This document shows positions 8,724 to 16,231 of a DNA stretch of 64,000 nucleotides, in pieces. Location of the stretch: positions 62,001 through 126,000 of the forward strand of contig CAZOKH010000001.1 of NCBI GenBank assembly GCA_964580315.1. The letters are read 5' to 3'. This DNA comes from CAZOKH01 sp964580315 (lineage in GTDB: Bacteria; Chloroflexota; Anaerolineae; Anaerolineales; Anaerolineaceae). The position numbers were made by a program, and so were the translations under genes. The notes under the pieces are model-generated. The model ran no database searches. It was not told where the DNA came from and saw only the letters and a list, made by a program, of their open reading frames with translations. How positions within the stretch are numbered: position 1 is the stretch's first letter; every line of letters starts with the position of its first letter.

Positions 8724-8942
8724 GTGTTTCTGTTGGACAATCCCAATGACAAGCCAGTGAATCCTCCCCAGCCTGCCCTGGAAGCGCTCAATTCCAGCAA
8801 CTCCAAATCACAATCCCTGCGAAACCTGGTCATCGTCCTGGCTGTAGCGGGTGTATTGATCTTTGCCGCCTACCGCGACATGGAAAATATTGAGGTTTTT
8901 ATTCAAAAAAGCGGCTCGCAAATTTCAGCGAACCGCTTTTGA
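8724..8942 (+). CDS. Doubtful small membrane protein
   Basis: A 72-codon GTG-start frame with one hydrophobic segment (LVIVLAVAGVLIFAAY) in the middle and a proline-rich N terminus. There is no clear ribosome site. Its last 12 codons fall inside the terminator hairpin at 8905-8940, which is unusual for a real gene. The composition of the membrane helix is the only support. I do not recognise a family. Confidence 0.3.
   Translation: MFLLDNPNDKPVNPPQPALEALNSSNSKSQSLRNLVIVLAVAGVLIFAAYRDMENIEVFIQKSGSQISANRF
8905..8940. terminator. Bidirectional intrinsic terminator
   Basis: AAAAGCGG-c-TCGC pairs with GCGA-a-CCGCTTTT around an 8-base loop (8 + 4 bp with one mismatch). It has A and T runs at the ends, so it can end both the plus-strand tetR transcript and the minus-strand transporter operon. 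Confidence 0.75.
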
Positions 8943-8974
8943 TTGAAAGAGCTTAATTCATACGCGATGAGGAT

Positions 8975-10261
8975 TTACACGTTAAACAATACTGTAAACG
9001 CGGTAAAGAAAGATGCAACCAGGATAATGATTGTACAGGCAATGGCAAAGGTTTTCTGGAAGCGGTTGTTGGCGAATTCACCCATCAATTTTTTGTCACT
9101 GGTGAGTTTAATCAAATAGAAGAACACCAGCGGCAGGCACACGGCATTGATGATCTGGGTGGTCACAGCCAGTTTGAACAGGTTGATGCCCGGCAGCATG
9201 ATGATTAGAGTTGCGACCAACAATTGCCCGATGAACAGGATGTAGAACGTTTTGCTTTGCTTGAATGATGAATCCAGGCTGCCGTTCAACCCAAAAAACT
9301 CGGCAAAGGCATAGGCTGTGGACAGCGATACGATAACCAATCCCATGAAACCGGCATTGAGAATGCCCACTGCAAACAGGGTGCCTGCCAGTTTTCCGGC
9401 GAAGGGTTGAATGGCCAGGGCAGCCTGTTCACCTGAAACCAGTTTGACGCCGTGTGTGTACAGCGTGGCAGCCGTGGCGACGATCATGAAGAACGAGAAA
9501 AAGTTCGTCAGGAATGCGCCCCAGTAAGTTTCCATTTGAGAGTAGTTAACTTTCCCGGGCTCAATCTTCTTGTCATACGAAAAGCTGCTGATGAAGAATT
9601 GCCCCCAGGGGGTGATGGTGGTGCCCAGCACACCCATGCCAATAATCAGGTAGTTCTTCAGATACTGCGGGGTGACCTTGACGCCGTGCGGGTAAAGCAG
9701 ATTGCCCAGCGCCATGTTCCAATCGGGTTGGGCTTTGAATGCTGAAATGATGTAGGTGAGGAAGAAAAGACAGGAGAAAAGCATGATTTTCTCGGTGAAT
9801 TTGTAACTTCCGCGTGTAATAAAGATGAAAGATACCAGCACGATGGCGATTACCGAGGGAATCCCCGGTAGGTTCAGCATGGCGCTGGTCACTTTCACGG
9901 CGGACAGCTCTGTGACGATGGTGCCCATGTTGGCGATGAACAGGCTGCCGAAGATTAGCAAGGATACTTTGACCCCGAATTTTTCCCGGATCAAATCAGC
10001 CAGGCCTTTGCGGGTGATGACCGTCAGGCGCATGCCCATTTCCTGGGTGATGCCCAGCAGAACGGTGATGATTAACAGGGGAAAAAGAATGGGATAGCCC
10101 AGTGTGGCGCCGGCAATGGAGTAGGTGGCGACGCCGCCGGCATCATTGTCGGCCATGGCGGTGATGGTGGCCGGGCCGAATACAGACAGGAAAATGACAA
10201 TCCTCTTCCAGATTGTGGAGAGGAAAAATGGTTTCTTTAGAATTTTATGCGCCTGGATCAT
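8975..10261 (-). CDS. Nramp-family transporter with altered metal site, probable Mg2+ type (NRMT)
   Basis: A 428-residue membrane protein of the SLC11/Nramp fold, with 11 or so hydrophobic segments. Canonical Mn/Fe transporters carry Asp-Pro-Gly-Asn in helix 1 and Met-Pro-His-Asn in helix 6. Here the aligned positions read D-A-G-G (residues 40-43) and T-P-W-G (217-220). The metal-ligand Asn and the transition-metal-selecting Met are both missing, while the Asp is kept. This pattern fits Nramp-related magnesium transporters. The partner gene upstream encodes MgtE_N and CBS domains, which sense or gate Mg2+ in MgtE. A strong AAGGAGGT ribosome site precedes the start. The ion assignment is inference; membership in the Nramp superfamily is clear. 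Confidence 0.88.
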   Translation of the reverse strand: MIQAHKILKKPFFLSTIWKRIVIFLSVFGPATITAMADNDAGGVATYSIAGATLGYPILFPLLIITVLLGITQEMGMRLTVITRKGLADLIREKFGVKVSLLIFGSLFIANMGTIVTELSAVKVTSAMLNLPGIPSVIAIVLVSFIFITRGSYKFTEKIMLFSCLFFLTYIISAFKAQPDWNMALGNLLYPHGVKVTPQYLKNYLIIGMGVLGTTITPWGQFFISSFSYDKKIEPGKVNYSQMETYWGAFLTNFFSFFMIVATAATLYTHGVKLVSGEQAALAIQPFAGKLAGTLFAVGILNAGFMGLVIVSLSTAYAFAEFFGLNGSLDSSFKQSKTFYILFIGQLLVATLIIMLPGINLFKLAVTTQIINAVCLPLVFFYLIKLTSDKKLMGEFANNRFQKTFAIACTIIILVASFFTAFTVLFNV

Positions 10262-10285
10262 GTTGAACCTCCTTGTTGCGAATAC

Positions 10286-11542
10286 TTACCGATAAAAACG
10301 TGGAAGGCGTTTCTTCCAGTGGGTGGGAATGATTTGATCGAGGGCATCATCAGAGGTAACAATGCCCAGCAGTTTGTTTTCCTGGTCAACAACCGGGATG
10401 GCCAGCAGGTCATACTTGGCGACCATCTGGGCCACATCATCCTGTTTGTCATCCGGCGCCACGGAGATGTAGCGGGAGGTCATAAAGGAGGAGACCAGGG
10501 CGTCTGGTGAAGCCAGGATCAATCCTTTCAATGACACCACTCCCAGCAAATGCTCATCGGCGTCGGTAACGTAAACGTAAAAGATGGTTTCGGCTTCATT
10601 GGCGGTTGCGCGCAGGTGTTGAATAGCCTGTTCGGCGGTCATGTCAGGAAAAATGGTTACATATTCGGTATTCATGATGCCGCCGGCGGAATCTTCGACA
10701 TAGAGCAGCAGGCTGCGCACTTCTTCGGCTTCTTCGCCTTCCATCAAATTGAGCAGGTCTTCGCTGCGTTCTTTGGAAAATTCAGCCAACAGGTCAGCCG
10801 CCTCGTCTGGCGCCATTTCTTCCAGCACATCGGCAATCTTTTCATCGGGCATGTTTTCCAGCAGTTCGGCCTGAAATTCGGGCTCCACCTCTTCCAGGGT
10901 GTCGGCCATGCGTTCGATGTCCAATTTTTCAAGGAATTGGCCGCGGTCAGACTTGTTTAGATCTGACAGAATTTCGGCAATGTCAGACGGATGCAGATCG
11001 GCCAGCTTTTCAACCGGAATGCGCAGGCGCATCGACTGGTCATGCCGCAGCAGTTCAACATTGTCCCAGGCGATCTGGGTTTTGGGCGGTTCTTTTTTCA
11101 AAGAGCGCAGAACCTGGCTGGCAACATTTTCAAGCCCAATGCGGCGAAAAATGCCCAGGCTGCCGATATCGATGTTGCCGACCAGGAAATTCCCATTTAC
11201 GCGCACCAGTTCCACGTCATTTACGCGCACCACCCGTGCGCCGTTGGTATCAATGATTTGCCTGTCGAGCACGTCGGCTGCCAGGTAAATATCGTCATCG
11301 CCGGGAATGTACATCTGGATATCGTGCAAATGCGTTTTTAATGGGATGACTGCCGGGATGAATGTTGCCAGCGCGTCATAGGGAATCAAATATGTTTCCT
11401 CCCGATCTTGCACGGCAATTGCCTGCACAACCGGACGTGGAAATTTCTCCCATTCACGGGCGATAATATCTTTCAGCCTGCCAACAGCTTTCCCGTCAAT
11501 GTCGTTGACGGTTTTGCCCAGGAATTCGCTGAGATATGCCAT
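10286..11542 (-). CDS. PRC-barrel / MgtE_N / CBS-pair protein, soluble Mg2+ sensor-like
   Basis: A 418-residue cytoplasmic protein with no membrane segments. Two PRC-barrel-like domains (about 1-85 and 90-165; LGKTVNDIDGKAVGRLKDI and RQIIDTNGARVVRVNDV) are followed by an MgtE N-terminal superhelical domain (about 175-285, with repeated HPSDIAEIL and MAPDEAADLL turns) and a CBS pair (about 290-415; ends near GIVTSDDALDQII). This is the intracellular part of an MgtE channel without its pore. Its position 24 bases before an Nramp-like transporter suggests that it regulates that carrier. The ATG at 11542 has GGAGGTG five bases upstream and replaces a longer frame start. It lies behind a long structured leader. 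Confidence 0.88.
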   Translation of the reverse strand: MAYLSEFLGKTVNDIDGKAVGRLKDIIAREWEKFPRPVVQAIAVQDREETYLIPYDALATFIPAVIPLKTHLHDIQMYIPGDDDIYLAADVLDRQIIDTNGARVVRVNDVELVRVNGNFLVGNIDIGSLGIFRRIGLENVASQVLRSLKKEPPKTQIAWDNVELLRHDQSMRLRIPVEKLADLHPSDIAEILSDLNKSDRGQFLEKLDIERMADTLEEVEPEFQAELLENMPDEKIADVLEEMAPDEAADLLAEFSKERSEDLLNLMEGEEAEEVRSLLLYVEDSAGGIMNTEYVTIFPDMTAEQAIQHLRATANEAETIFYVYVTDADEHLLGVVSLKGLILASPDALVSSFMTSRYISVAPDDKQDDVAQMVAKYDLLAIPVVDQENKLLGIVTSDDALDQIIPTHWKKRLPRFYR

Positions 11543-11636
11543 AATGCACCTCCATAACCGAAATGAAGCCTTCAAAAAATCGGATTATGGATGGCTGGTG
11601 TGGAGGTATTCGGTTTCCAAAAAGGGTGGAAAGTAT

Positions 11637-11759
11637 CTAGGGCGCGATGAAAAGAGGTGATCTTAAATCGCACGATAGATGAATTTCCGACCGGAAGTAT
11701 GCTTCCCAACCAAGCCATCTATGACCCGGCAAGTCATCAGGAAGACTATCCGTATCCAT
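11637..11759 (-). CDS. Candidate leader peptide, 40 residues, acidic and proline-containing start
   Basis: A short frame in the leader of the MgtE_N/Nramp operon. It has the strongest ribosome site in the window: AAGGAGGTGATC at 11773-11762, complementary to all of the 16S 3' tail, ending two bases before the ATG. The peptide begins MDTDSLPDDLPGHR, so Asp and Pro alternate in the first 11 residues. That recalls MgtL of enterobacteria, where such a start destabilises ribosomes at low Mg2+ and so acts as a sensor. The remaining residues look unconstrained (it ends SPLFIAP), as expected if only translation of the N terminus matters. A chance open frame cannot be excluded. Confidence 0.5.
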   Translation of the reverse strand: MDTDSLPDDLPGHRWLGWEAYFRSEIHLSCDLRSPLFIAP

Positions 11760-11826
11760 GCGATCACCTCCTTCCCAATCCTCACGGCGTTTCAATTTGG
11801 CCGATTGGTTGGCCTCACCGTGATTC

Positions 11827-11860
11827 AAAAAGAATGCCCCTCAGGCAGGTCCTGAGAGGC
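11827..11860 (-). terminator. Leader terminator with competing antiterminator (attenuator)
   Basis: On the minus strand GCCTCTCAGG pairs with CCTGAGGGGC (10 bp, one G-T) around a 5-base loop, followed by ATTCTTTTT. Upstream CTTGAGAG (11907-11900) can pair with CTCTCAGG in the left arm (8 bp, one wobble), which would block the hairpin. It lies about 110 nt after the predicted start point and before all coding sequence. Confidence 0.65.
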
Positions 11861-11976
11861 ATAAATACCCAGATTCGGCGGGATGTATGCTAGTTCATTC
11901 TCTCAAGTTGCCTGTGGTTTTTCATTTCAGTCTGTCTGGTGCAGATATTCTATATCTGCTGCATTCCTTTGTAATG

Positions 11977-12005
11977 ATTGTACTCTCGGCAGAAAAGCGG
12001 GTCAA
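11977..12005 (-). promoter_or_regulatory. Sigma-70-type promoter of the MgtE_N/Nramp operon
   Basis: Minus strand TTGACC, 17-base spacer, TACAAT. The elements are identical to those of the promoter at 21488-21516. It lies after the V-ATPase operon terminator, so the transporter operon has its own transcript. Confidence 0.75.
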
Positions 12006-12010
12006 GAGGG

Positions 12011-12032
12011 AAAAAAGGTTTGTTCACCTTTT
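12011..12032 (-). terminator. Terminator of the V/A-ATPase operon
   Basis: Minus strand AAAAGGT / ACCTTTT (7 bp) with a 6-base loop and a closing T run, four bases after the subunit D stop codon. Confidence 0.65.
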
Positions 12033-12035
12033 CTA

Positions 12036-12680
12036 TTAAGAATTTTCGTTATCCCGTTTGCGCAGCAATAAACGTTTGGCCATTTTTAGACGGAAATGGT
12101 CGGAACGTTCACGTTCATTTAAAGCCGATTGAACATAGCTGCGGTCAGCTTTGAGCCGCGGAAGCAGCACGTATTCCAGGGCGTTCAGGCGGCGGGAGGT
12201 ATTTTGCACTTCAGCATGCAGGCGTTTGAGGCGCAGCTCACTGTCAGCCAGGCGCAAAATGGACTCGACTTCGCATTCGAAAGCATCGGCGGCTTCATCA
12301 ATGGAAATGGGGGTGCCGGTGAGCGAGTACCCACGATCAAGACATTCGTGGCAAACCGACTTCTGCTCAATTTGCGGAACCTTGACTCCCATGATGTTCT
12401 TGGTGGTAATTTCGACCGGGAATTCGCCGGGTGAACCGAGCGCTGCGGCGCGAACCGCCTCGGGGCCGACCTCTGTTTCAGCATGCGCCAGCGCCTGGCG
12501 CGCCTCGGCGGCAACATCCTGCAGGCTGTCGGCATCGGTGATGACCGTGTCCACCAGTTGCATCATCTCCTGCATCAGGGCGGTGCGTTTCTTGTCCAGC
12601 AATTCATAGCCCTGGCGGGTGAGCGCGATTTGGGATTTAAGTCCCAGCAAAGCCATACGGGTCGGTGAAATTTTGGCCAT
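12036..12680 (-). CDS. ntpD: V/A-type ATPase subunit D
   Basis: The central-shaft subunit, which links catalytic head rotation to the membrane ring. The 214-residue protein starts MAKISPTRMALLGLKSQIALTRQGYELLDKKR (positions 12680 down), the family's N-terminal helix, and ends with a long basic helix (ERERSDHFRLKMAKRLLLRKR). These two long helices form the antiparallel coiled coil that enters the A3B3 head. The ATG at 12680 shares a base with the subunit B stop (TGATG), so translation is coupled. A TTG codon directly before it is ignored. It is the last gene of the nine-gene operon, and a terminator follows at once. Confidence 0.95.
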   Translation of the reverse strand: MAKISPTRMALLGLKSQIALTRQGYELLDKKRTALMQEMMQLVDTVITDADSLQDVAAEARQALAHAETEVGPEAVRAAALGSPGEFPVEITTKNIMGVKVPQIEQKSVCHECLDRGYSLTGTPISIDEAADAFECEVESILRLADSELRLKRLHAEVQNTSRRLNALEYVLLPRLKADRSYVQSALNERERSDHFRLKMAKRLLLRKRDNENS

Positions 12681-14116
12681 CAAGAGGCTCCTGTTGGGTG
12701 CTGGTGATATTTTTCAAGAAATTCACGCGGAATGCGTTTGAGGTATTCAACCGGGATCGGCCGGAGTAAATCCCACGCCAATTCCAATGTATCTTCAATG
12801 CGTCGGTTGGTCTTGCGCTGACCGATGAATTCTTCTTCGAAGCGGCGGGTAAATTCCATCACGCGCAAATCCTGCTCCGAAAGGGAGGCTTCACCTACAA
12901 TGGCAACCAGGCGGCGCAAGTCGCGGCCTTCGGCATAGAGGGCGTAGAGCTGATCGGCGACAAAGCGGTGATCACTGCGGGTTTTTCCTTCGCCGATGGC
13001 GGAAAACATGAGGCGCGAGAGCGAAGGCAGCACATCGACCGGGGGATAAATGCCTTTCTGGTTGAGGTCACGGCTGAGGACGATTTGCCCTTCGGTGATG
13101 TAGCCGGTCAGGTCAGGGATGGGGTGGGTGATGTCGTCGTCAGGCATGGTGAGCATGATCAATTGCGTGACAGAGCCGGTGTGGTTTTTCAGGCGGCCGG
13201 CGCGTTCATAAATGCTGGCCAGGTCTGAGTACATATAACCCGGGTAGCCGCGCCTGCCGGGGATTTCCTCGCGGGCGGCGGCGATTTCTCGCAGGGCTTC
13301 GCAATAGTTGGTCATGTCGGTGATGATGACCAGCACGTGCCGGTTTTGCGTGTAGGCAAGATATTCAGCGGCGGTCAGCGCGGCGCGCGGGGTGAGCAGT
13401 CTTTCAATGGTGGGATCATCGGCGTGGTTGAGAAACACCACGGTGCGGTTCAACGCGCCGGTGGAGCGAAATTGTTCCATGAAATAGGATGATTCACGGT
13501 GGGTGATGCCGATGGCGGCAAACACCACGGCAAAACTTTCGTTGCCGCCATTGCTGCTTTCGAGCACGCGCGCCTGGGCGGCAATTTGCGCCATCAACTC
13601 ATTGCCAGGGAGGCCAGAGCCCGAGAAAATGGGCAATTTTTGCCCGCGTGAAAGTGTGTTCAAACCATCCAGTGCTGAAATGCCGGTTTGAATAAATTCG
13701 CTGGGATCGAGACGGACGGCCGGGTTAATGGGCTGCCCATTAATATCCTGATTTTCATCCGGGATGATGGCGGGGCCGTCGTCTATCGGGCGACCTGATC
13801 CATCGAGGATTCTTCCAAGCATGGAGAGAGATACTCCCAGGCGGGCAACCCCGCCGGTAAAGCGCACACGGGTGCGTGAGGTGTCCAGTCCCTCCGTGCC
13901 GAGATACACTTGCAACATGGCAATTTGGCCATTGATTTCCAATACACGTCCCAGGCGGACATTGTCGTCAGGATCGATGATTTCAACCATTTCGTCGTAT
14001 GCCACGCCGTCGATTCGCTCAACAAACAACAGGGGGCCGTTGATCTGGGTGATGGAACGATATTCGCGGGTAAACAGGTTGGGAATGCAAACCCTGGGGA
14101 GAAATTTTTCGCTCAT
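12680..14116 (-). CDS. ntpB: V/A-type ATPase subunit B (non-catalytic)
   Basis: A 478-residue nucleotide-binding but non-catalytic partner of subunit A in the A3B3 head. It has the beta-barrel start (REYRSITQINGPLLFVE), and the degenerate P-loop region reads FSGSGLPGNELMAQIAAQA instead of a Walker A lysine motif, as usual for B subunits. RRGYPGYMYSDLASIYERAG and QKGIYPPVDVLPSLSRLM are conserved B-type blocks. It overlaps subunit A by four bases (ATGA). Confidence 0.97.
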   Translation of the reverse strand: MSEKFLPRVCIPNLFTREYRSITQINGPLLFVERIDGVAYDEMVEIIDPDDNVRLGRVLEINGQIAMLQVYLGTEGLDTSRTRVRFTGGVARLGVSLSMLGRILDGSGRPIDDGPAIIPDENQDINGQPINPAVRLDPSEFIQTGISALDGLNTLSRGQKLPIFSGSGLPGNELMAQIAAQARVLESSNGGNESFAVVFAAIGITHRESSYFMEQFRSTGALNRTVVFLNHADDPTIERLLTPRAALTAAEYLAYTQNRHVLVIITDMTNYCEALREIAAAREEIPGRRGYPGYMYSDLASIYERAGRLKNHTGSVTQLIMLTMPDDDITHPIPDLTGYITEGQIVLSRDLNQKGIYPPVDVLPSLSRLMFSAIGEGKTRSDHRFVADQLYALYAEGRDLRRLVAIVGEASLSEQDLRVMEFTRRFEEEFIGQRKTNRRIEDTLELAWDLLRPIPVEYLKRIPREFLEKYHQHPTGAS

Positions 14117-15897
14117 GCCACCACCCCCAGCCGCCGAAATTCAGCGGCAATTTTTTGTGAAAGACTGTCCAGCGCAGAATCGGCCTGGTCATTGGGGATC
14201 TCTTTCATACGCGCTATTTCGGTCAGAATGACGAGACTGTTCATCTGTGAAAAGCCGGCGCCATTTTGCAGGGCTTTCCTTGCCAGGTCGTGAAACATCA
14301 AAAGGGTTTTTAACATGCGGTAACTCTTGTTCATGGAACAATAGCGGTCAATTTCGTGCATGGCTGATTGCTGAAGTAAATCTTCGCGGATCATGCGGGC
14401 CATCATGAGGGTTTCTTGCTCGGTCTCAGACAGGGCGTCGTGTCCCACCAGTTCCACAATTTTTTGCAATTCGTCCTCCCGGCGTAAAATGTTGAGCGCA
14501 CGGCTGACCAATTCGGGATAATCGGCGGCGACGTGGTCGTGGTACCAGGGAGAGAAATCAAACAGGGAATAACTCTGAATCCAATTGATGGCGGGAAAAT
14601 GCCTGCGGCGCGACAGGGTGTAATCCAGCGCCCAAAACACGCCGGCAATGCGCATGGAACTTTGCGTGATGGGCTCTGAAAAGTCGCCGCCGGCGGGTGA
14701 GACTGCCCCAACCAGCGTGATGGAACCGCTGCGGCCGGCGCCGCCGGGCTCGCCGGCAGATGATCCCAGGCAGGAGACGCGCCCGGTGCGCTCGTAAAAT
14801 TCAGACAGGCGGGTGGCCATGTAGGCTGGATAGCCTTCTTCGCCGGGTATCTCTTCGAGGCGGCTGGAAATTTCGCGCAAGGCTTCGCCCCAGCGCGAGG
14901 TGGAATCCGCCAGCATGAGCACGTCATACCCCATGTCGCGGTAATACTCGGCGATGGTGATGCCGGTGTAGATGCTGGCTTCACGGGCGGCTACCGGCAT
15001 ATTGGAGGTATTGGCGATTAGAACGGTTCGTTCCATCAGCGAATGACCGGTGTGCGGGTCTTGCAGGGCGGGCAATTCTTCAAGCACTTTGGCCATTTCG
15101 TTGCCGCGTTCGCCGCAGCCCACATAGACCACCACATCTACATCTGACCAGGAACACAACGACTGCTGGGTGACGGTTTTACCGGTGCCAAATCCACCGG
15201 GAATGACGGCTGCTCCGCCCTTGGCGACCGGGAAGAAAAGATCAATGATGCGGGTTCCGGTAACCAGGGGCTGGTTGGGATCCAACCGCTTCTGAATGGG
15301 ACGCGGTCGGCGGACAGGCCAGCGCTGCAGCATGCGTACGTTCACCTGTGCGCCTTTCTGGTTTTCCAGCAATACAACTGTGTCGGATATTTTCATGGGG
15401 CCTGAATGAACCTCCATCACCCGGCCGCTCTTACCGGGAGGGCACAGGATGCGGTGCTGAAGGGCGGCTGTTTCTTCAACGGTGCCAACCACCATACCTG
15501 CTTGAACCTGGTCTCCGGGTTTCACGCAGGGAGTGAAATTCCACAGTTTTTCACGCGATAGCGGATCAGTGGTTACACCACGCTGCAGGAATTCGCCCTG
15601 CTGTTCAGCCAGCAGGATGAGTGGACGCTGCAAACCGTCAAAAACCTGCCCCATGAGTCCTGGCCCCAGTTCGACGATCAATGGAAAGCCAGTGTTGTAA
15701 ACCGGCTCGCCCATGCGCACACCCGAGGTGTCCTCATAAACCTGGATGGTAGCCTGGTTGCCAGATACACGAATAACCTCGCCCACCAGTTTCTTTTCAC
15801 CAACCAGCGCCATATCATGCAAACGGATATTTTCCATATCAACCGCACCCACCACCGGGCCGGCGATGCGGACAATTTTTCCTGGTTTTTTATTCAT
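14113..15897 (-). CDS. ntpA: V/A-type ATPase catalytic subunit A
   Basis: A 594-residue catalytic subunit that hydrolyses or synthesises ATP in the V1/A1 head. It carries the Walker A motif GGFGTGKT near residue 240, followed by VVYVGCGERGNEM with the catalytic Glu, and the A-subunit-specific insertion (non-homologous region) between the barrel and the P-loop (residues about 115-190). EEGYPAYMATRLSEFYERTG and SGSITLVGAVSPAGGDFSEP are diagnostic of the A subunit. Its start overlaps the end of subunit F/G by eight bases. Whether the enzyme makes ATP or pumps ions cannot be read from this gene. Confidence 0.97.
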   Translation of the reverse strand: MNKKPGKIVRIAGPVVGAVDMENIRLHDMALVGEKKLVGEVIRVSGNQATIQVYEDTSGVRMGEPVYNTGFPLIVELGPGLMGQVFDGLQRPLILLAEQQGEFLQRGVTTDPLSREKLWNFTPCVKPGDQVQAGMVVGTVEETAALQHRILCPPGKSGRVMEVHSGPMKISDTVVLLENQKGAQVNVRMLQRWPVRRPRPIQKRLDPNQPLVTGTRIIDLFFPVAKGGAAVIPGGFGTGKTVTQQSLCSWSDVDVVVYVGCGERGNEMAKVLEELPALQDPHTGHSLMERTVLIANTSNMPVAAREASIYTGITIAEYYRDMGYDVLMLADSTSRWGEALREISSRLEEIPGEEGYPAYMATRLSEFYERTGRVSCLGSSAGEPGGAGRSGSITLVGAVSPAGGDFSEPITQSSMRIAGVFWALDYTLSRRRHFPAINWIQSYSLFDFSPWYHDHVAADYPELVSRALNILRREDELQKIVELVGHDALSETEQETLMMARMIREDLLQQSAMHEIDRYCSMNKSYRMLKTLLMFHDLARKALQNGAGFSQMNSLVILTEIARMKEIPNDQADSALDSLSQKIAAEFRRLGVVA

Positions 15898-16231
15898 CCT
15901 TTTTTCCCTTCAATGTGATGCGGAAACCGATGGCATGTTGAATGAGATCGGCAATCGAGTCGTTGCGTGAAGGAGCTTTGCCAGTGGCCAGCCCGCCGGG
16001 AATGGAAACCAGTTGAATGGTATTGCTATTTTGCAGCTTGCGCATCAAAATTGGATCCATGCCGGGCAGCAGGTCGTGATCCACAGCCAGCAGGATCGAT
16101 TCCTGGTTGTCCAAAAAGGCGCGCAGTCGTTGTTCCACATCGGCCGGTTTATCGGCGGGATAGGTTTCGACACCGGCGAGTTGAAAACCGGGAACCTGTG
16201 AAGGGTGTGTTAGAACCACCAGCCTGCTCAT
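15890..16231 (-). CDS. ntpG: V/A-type ATPase subunit F (NtpG)
   Basis: A small stalk subunit of 113 residues that binds the D shaft and tunes activity. The Rossmann-like start (MSRLVVLTHPSQVPGFQLAGVETYPA) and the ILLAVDHDLL strand fit the AtpF/NtpG family. The position between C and A subunit genes is the standard one. Both ends overlap neighbours by 4-8 bases. Confidence 0.88.
   Translation of the reverse strand: MSRLVVLTHPSQVPGFQLAGVETYPADKPADVEQRLRAFLDNQESILLAVDHDLLPGMDPILMRKLQNSNTIQLVSIPGGLATGKAPSRNDSIADLIQHAIGFRITLKGKKDE

Larger units (their letters stand above)
11543..11970 (-). promoter_or_regulatory. Long structured leader RNA of the MgtE_N/Nramp operon
   Basis: About 430 nt separate the predicted start point from the first structural gene. 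In transcript order it holds an 8-bp hairpin (11959-11941, GCAGATAT/ATATCTGC), an antiterminator arm (11907-11900), an intrinsic terminator (11860-11827), a nested hairpin (about 11821-11778; TCACGG/CCGTGA enclosing GGCC/GGCC), and a leader ORF (11759-11637). The leader ORF's Shine-Dalgarno (11773-11762) pairs over 12 bases with 11662-11651. Two mutually exclusive small hairpins share one GGAA inside 11706-11683. The element at 11659-11654 can also pair with the ribosome site of the first gene (11552-11547). It does not match the M-box as I know it. Confidence 0.6.

Noticed and set aside
11543..11970. M-box (ykoK) magnesium riboswitch
   Set aside because: GGTGAGGC occurs once in the leader, but the following conserved M-box core is absent and the hairpin order differs. 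Reported as an unassigned leader instead.
14403..14984. Second minus-strand frame inside the ATPase A subunit
   Set aside because: Same-strand out-of-frame shadow, Pro/Ala/Arg-rich, fully inside ntpA.
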